6,355 bases of DNA, from the NCBI GenBank assembly GCA_016193065.1, contig JACPSX010000012.1, positions 1 through 6,355 on the forward strand, given 5' to 3'. The notes under the pieces are model-generated. The model had not been told where the DNA came from and made no database searches. It saw only the letters and a list, made by a program, of their open reading frames with translations. Position numbers and translations under genes: made by a program. Every line of letters begins with the position of its first letter. Position 1 is the stretch's first letter. Origin of the DNA: Candidatus Tectimicrobiota bacterium (GTDB lineage Bacteria; JACPSX01). Below, piece by piece: positions 5,559-6,355 of the stretch.

Positions 5559-6355
5559 TAACTCGAATCGTCCGGCCTTCCGTCGGAAAAGAAGAAGCGG
5601 AGGCGATCGGGGAAGTGCTGGCCTCCGGGTTCCTTACCCAAGGTGCGGCCGTGGCGCGGTTCGAGGAACTTCTGGCGAGAGTAACCGGGGCGCCGTATGT
5701 AGTGGCGGTGAGTTCGGGAACCGCTGCTCTACACTTGGCGCTTTTGGCATTGGGAATCGGACCAGAGGACGAGGTCATCACGAGCGATTTTACCTTTCCC
5801 GCCACGGTAAACACGATTGAGCTTGTTGGGGCGAAGCCGGTTCTCTTGGATATTGATCTGGTCACCTACAACATGGAGGCAGATCAGCTGGAGAGCGCAA
5901 TCACCCCGCGGACGAAGGCGGTCCTGGCGGTCCATGAGTTTGGGCTCATGGCGGACATGGAGACCATCGGGCAAGTGGCGGGCCGGTGGAGCCTTCCCGT
6001 CATTGAAGATGCGGCCTGTGCACTGGGGGCGAGCCAGCAGGTCCGGGGCCAGCCGGTCGTTGCAGGCTCGGCAGGAAAAGTGGGTTGCTTCAGCTTTCAT
6101 CCACGCAAGTCCATTACTACCGGCGAAGGAGGCTGCCTGACCACTGCGGATGAGGAACTGGCTCGGTGTCTCCGTGCACTGCGCAATCACGGACTGGAGA
6201 GTGCCGGAGGACAAGTCAATCTGACGCTCCCGGGGCTGAACTATCGTCTCACAGAACTGCAAGCAGCCATGGGCGCCGTGCAGTTAAAAAAACTCGATTG
6301 GGCATTGTCCGAGCGCCGTCGATTGGCAGCTTGTTACAATGAGCGATTAGCATCT
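5525..6355 (+). CDS. DegT/DnrJ/EryC1-family PLP sugar aminotransferase (3' end outside window)
   Basis: The frame is open for 277 residues to the window edge; full family members have about 360-400. Landmarks in order are RIVRPSVGKEEAEAIGEVLA (14-33), SGFLTQG (34-40), the PLP-phosphate-binding SSGTAALHLAL (63-73), DFTFPATVNTI (88-98), PVIEDAACALGA (158-169) with Asp162 for the PLP ring nitrogen, and GCFSFHPRKSITTGEGG (187-203), where Lys195 is the Schiff-base lysine, then RNHGL and NYRLTELQAAMGAVQL. These enzymes transfer an amino group from glutamate to a keto-sugar nucleotide. The keto substrate likely comes from the preceding SDR. The only ATG fitting the family start is 5525, within the last 34 bases of the preceding gene; the ribosome binding site there is weak, which suggests translational coupling. 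The amino-sugar product cannot be named. Confidence 0.93.
   Translation, partial: MVSDPQEQRPVVTRIVRPSVGKEEAEAIGEVLASGFLTQGAAVARFEELLARVTGAPYVVAVSSGTAALHLALLALGIGPEDEVITSDFTFPATVNTIELVGAKPVLLDIDLVTYNMEADQLESAITPRTKAVLAVHEFGLMADMETIGQVAGRWSLPVIEDAACALGASQQVRGQPVVAGSAGKVGCFSFHPRKSITTGEGGCLTTADEELARCLRALRNHGLESAGGQVNLTLPGLNYRLTELQAAMGAVQLKKLDWALSERRRLAACYNERLAS

Overview
The window is a chromosomal piece of a surface-polysaccharide (O-antigen or exopolysaccharide) locus. It looks like a GC-rich Gram-negative-type bacterium or related environmental lineage: there is a dTDP-L-rhamnose gene set, a NusG-like antiterminator embedded in a sugar cluster, a REP-associated transposase relic and REP-like palindromes. 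I cannot name the organism from the sequence.

Layout. Bases 1-570 hold a broken REP-associated tyrosine transposase (RAYT) gene on the minus strand. It carries two copies of a composite palindromic element, one inside its reading frame and one at its stop codon. Bases 568-770 contain a good sigma-70-like promoter (665-693) and a perfect 8-bp hairpin with a GTAA loop (731-750) ahead of the rhamnose genes. Bases 771-3915 carry rfbA, a tiny ORF, an rfbC stub, rfbB and rfbD in one direction. Of the four rhamnose genes only rfbB and rfbD are intact. rfbA is frameshifted by an imperfect 31-bp tandem duplication. rfbC keeps only its N-terminal third and then runs into unrelated, repeat-like DNA. A second copy of a CCCTCTCCC-type palindrome provides the last codons and the stop of rfbD. 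Bases 3969-6355 form what looks like a second unit: a NusG/UpxY/RfaH-type regulator, a 120-base leader, an NAD-dependent sugar epimerase/dehydratase, and a DegT/DnrJ-type PLP sugar aminotransferase. The aminotransferase overlaps the preceding gene by 34 bases and runs off the window.

How they work together. RmlA, RmlB, RmlC and RmlD convert glucose-1-phosphate and dTTP to dTDP-L-rhamnose. With rfbA and rfbC damaged here, the two surviving enzymes would need RmlA and RmlC from elsewhere in the genome, or dTDP-4-keto-6-deoxyglucose would be used another way. The epimerase/dehydratase and aminotransferase pair is the usual arrangement for making a nucleotide-linked amino sugar, and the NusG paralog probably promotes read-through of the long downstream cluster. 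I see no clearly new biological system. The most informative signals are the decay pattern of the rhamnose operon and the repeats built into coding sequence.
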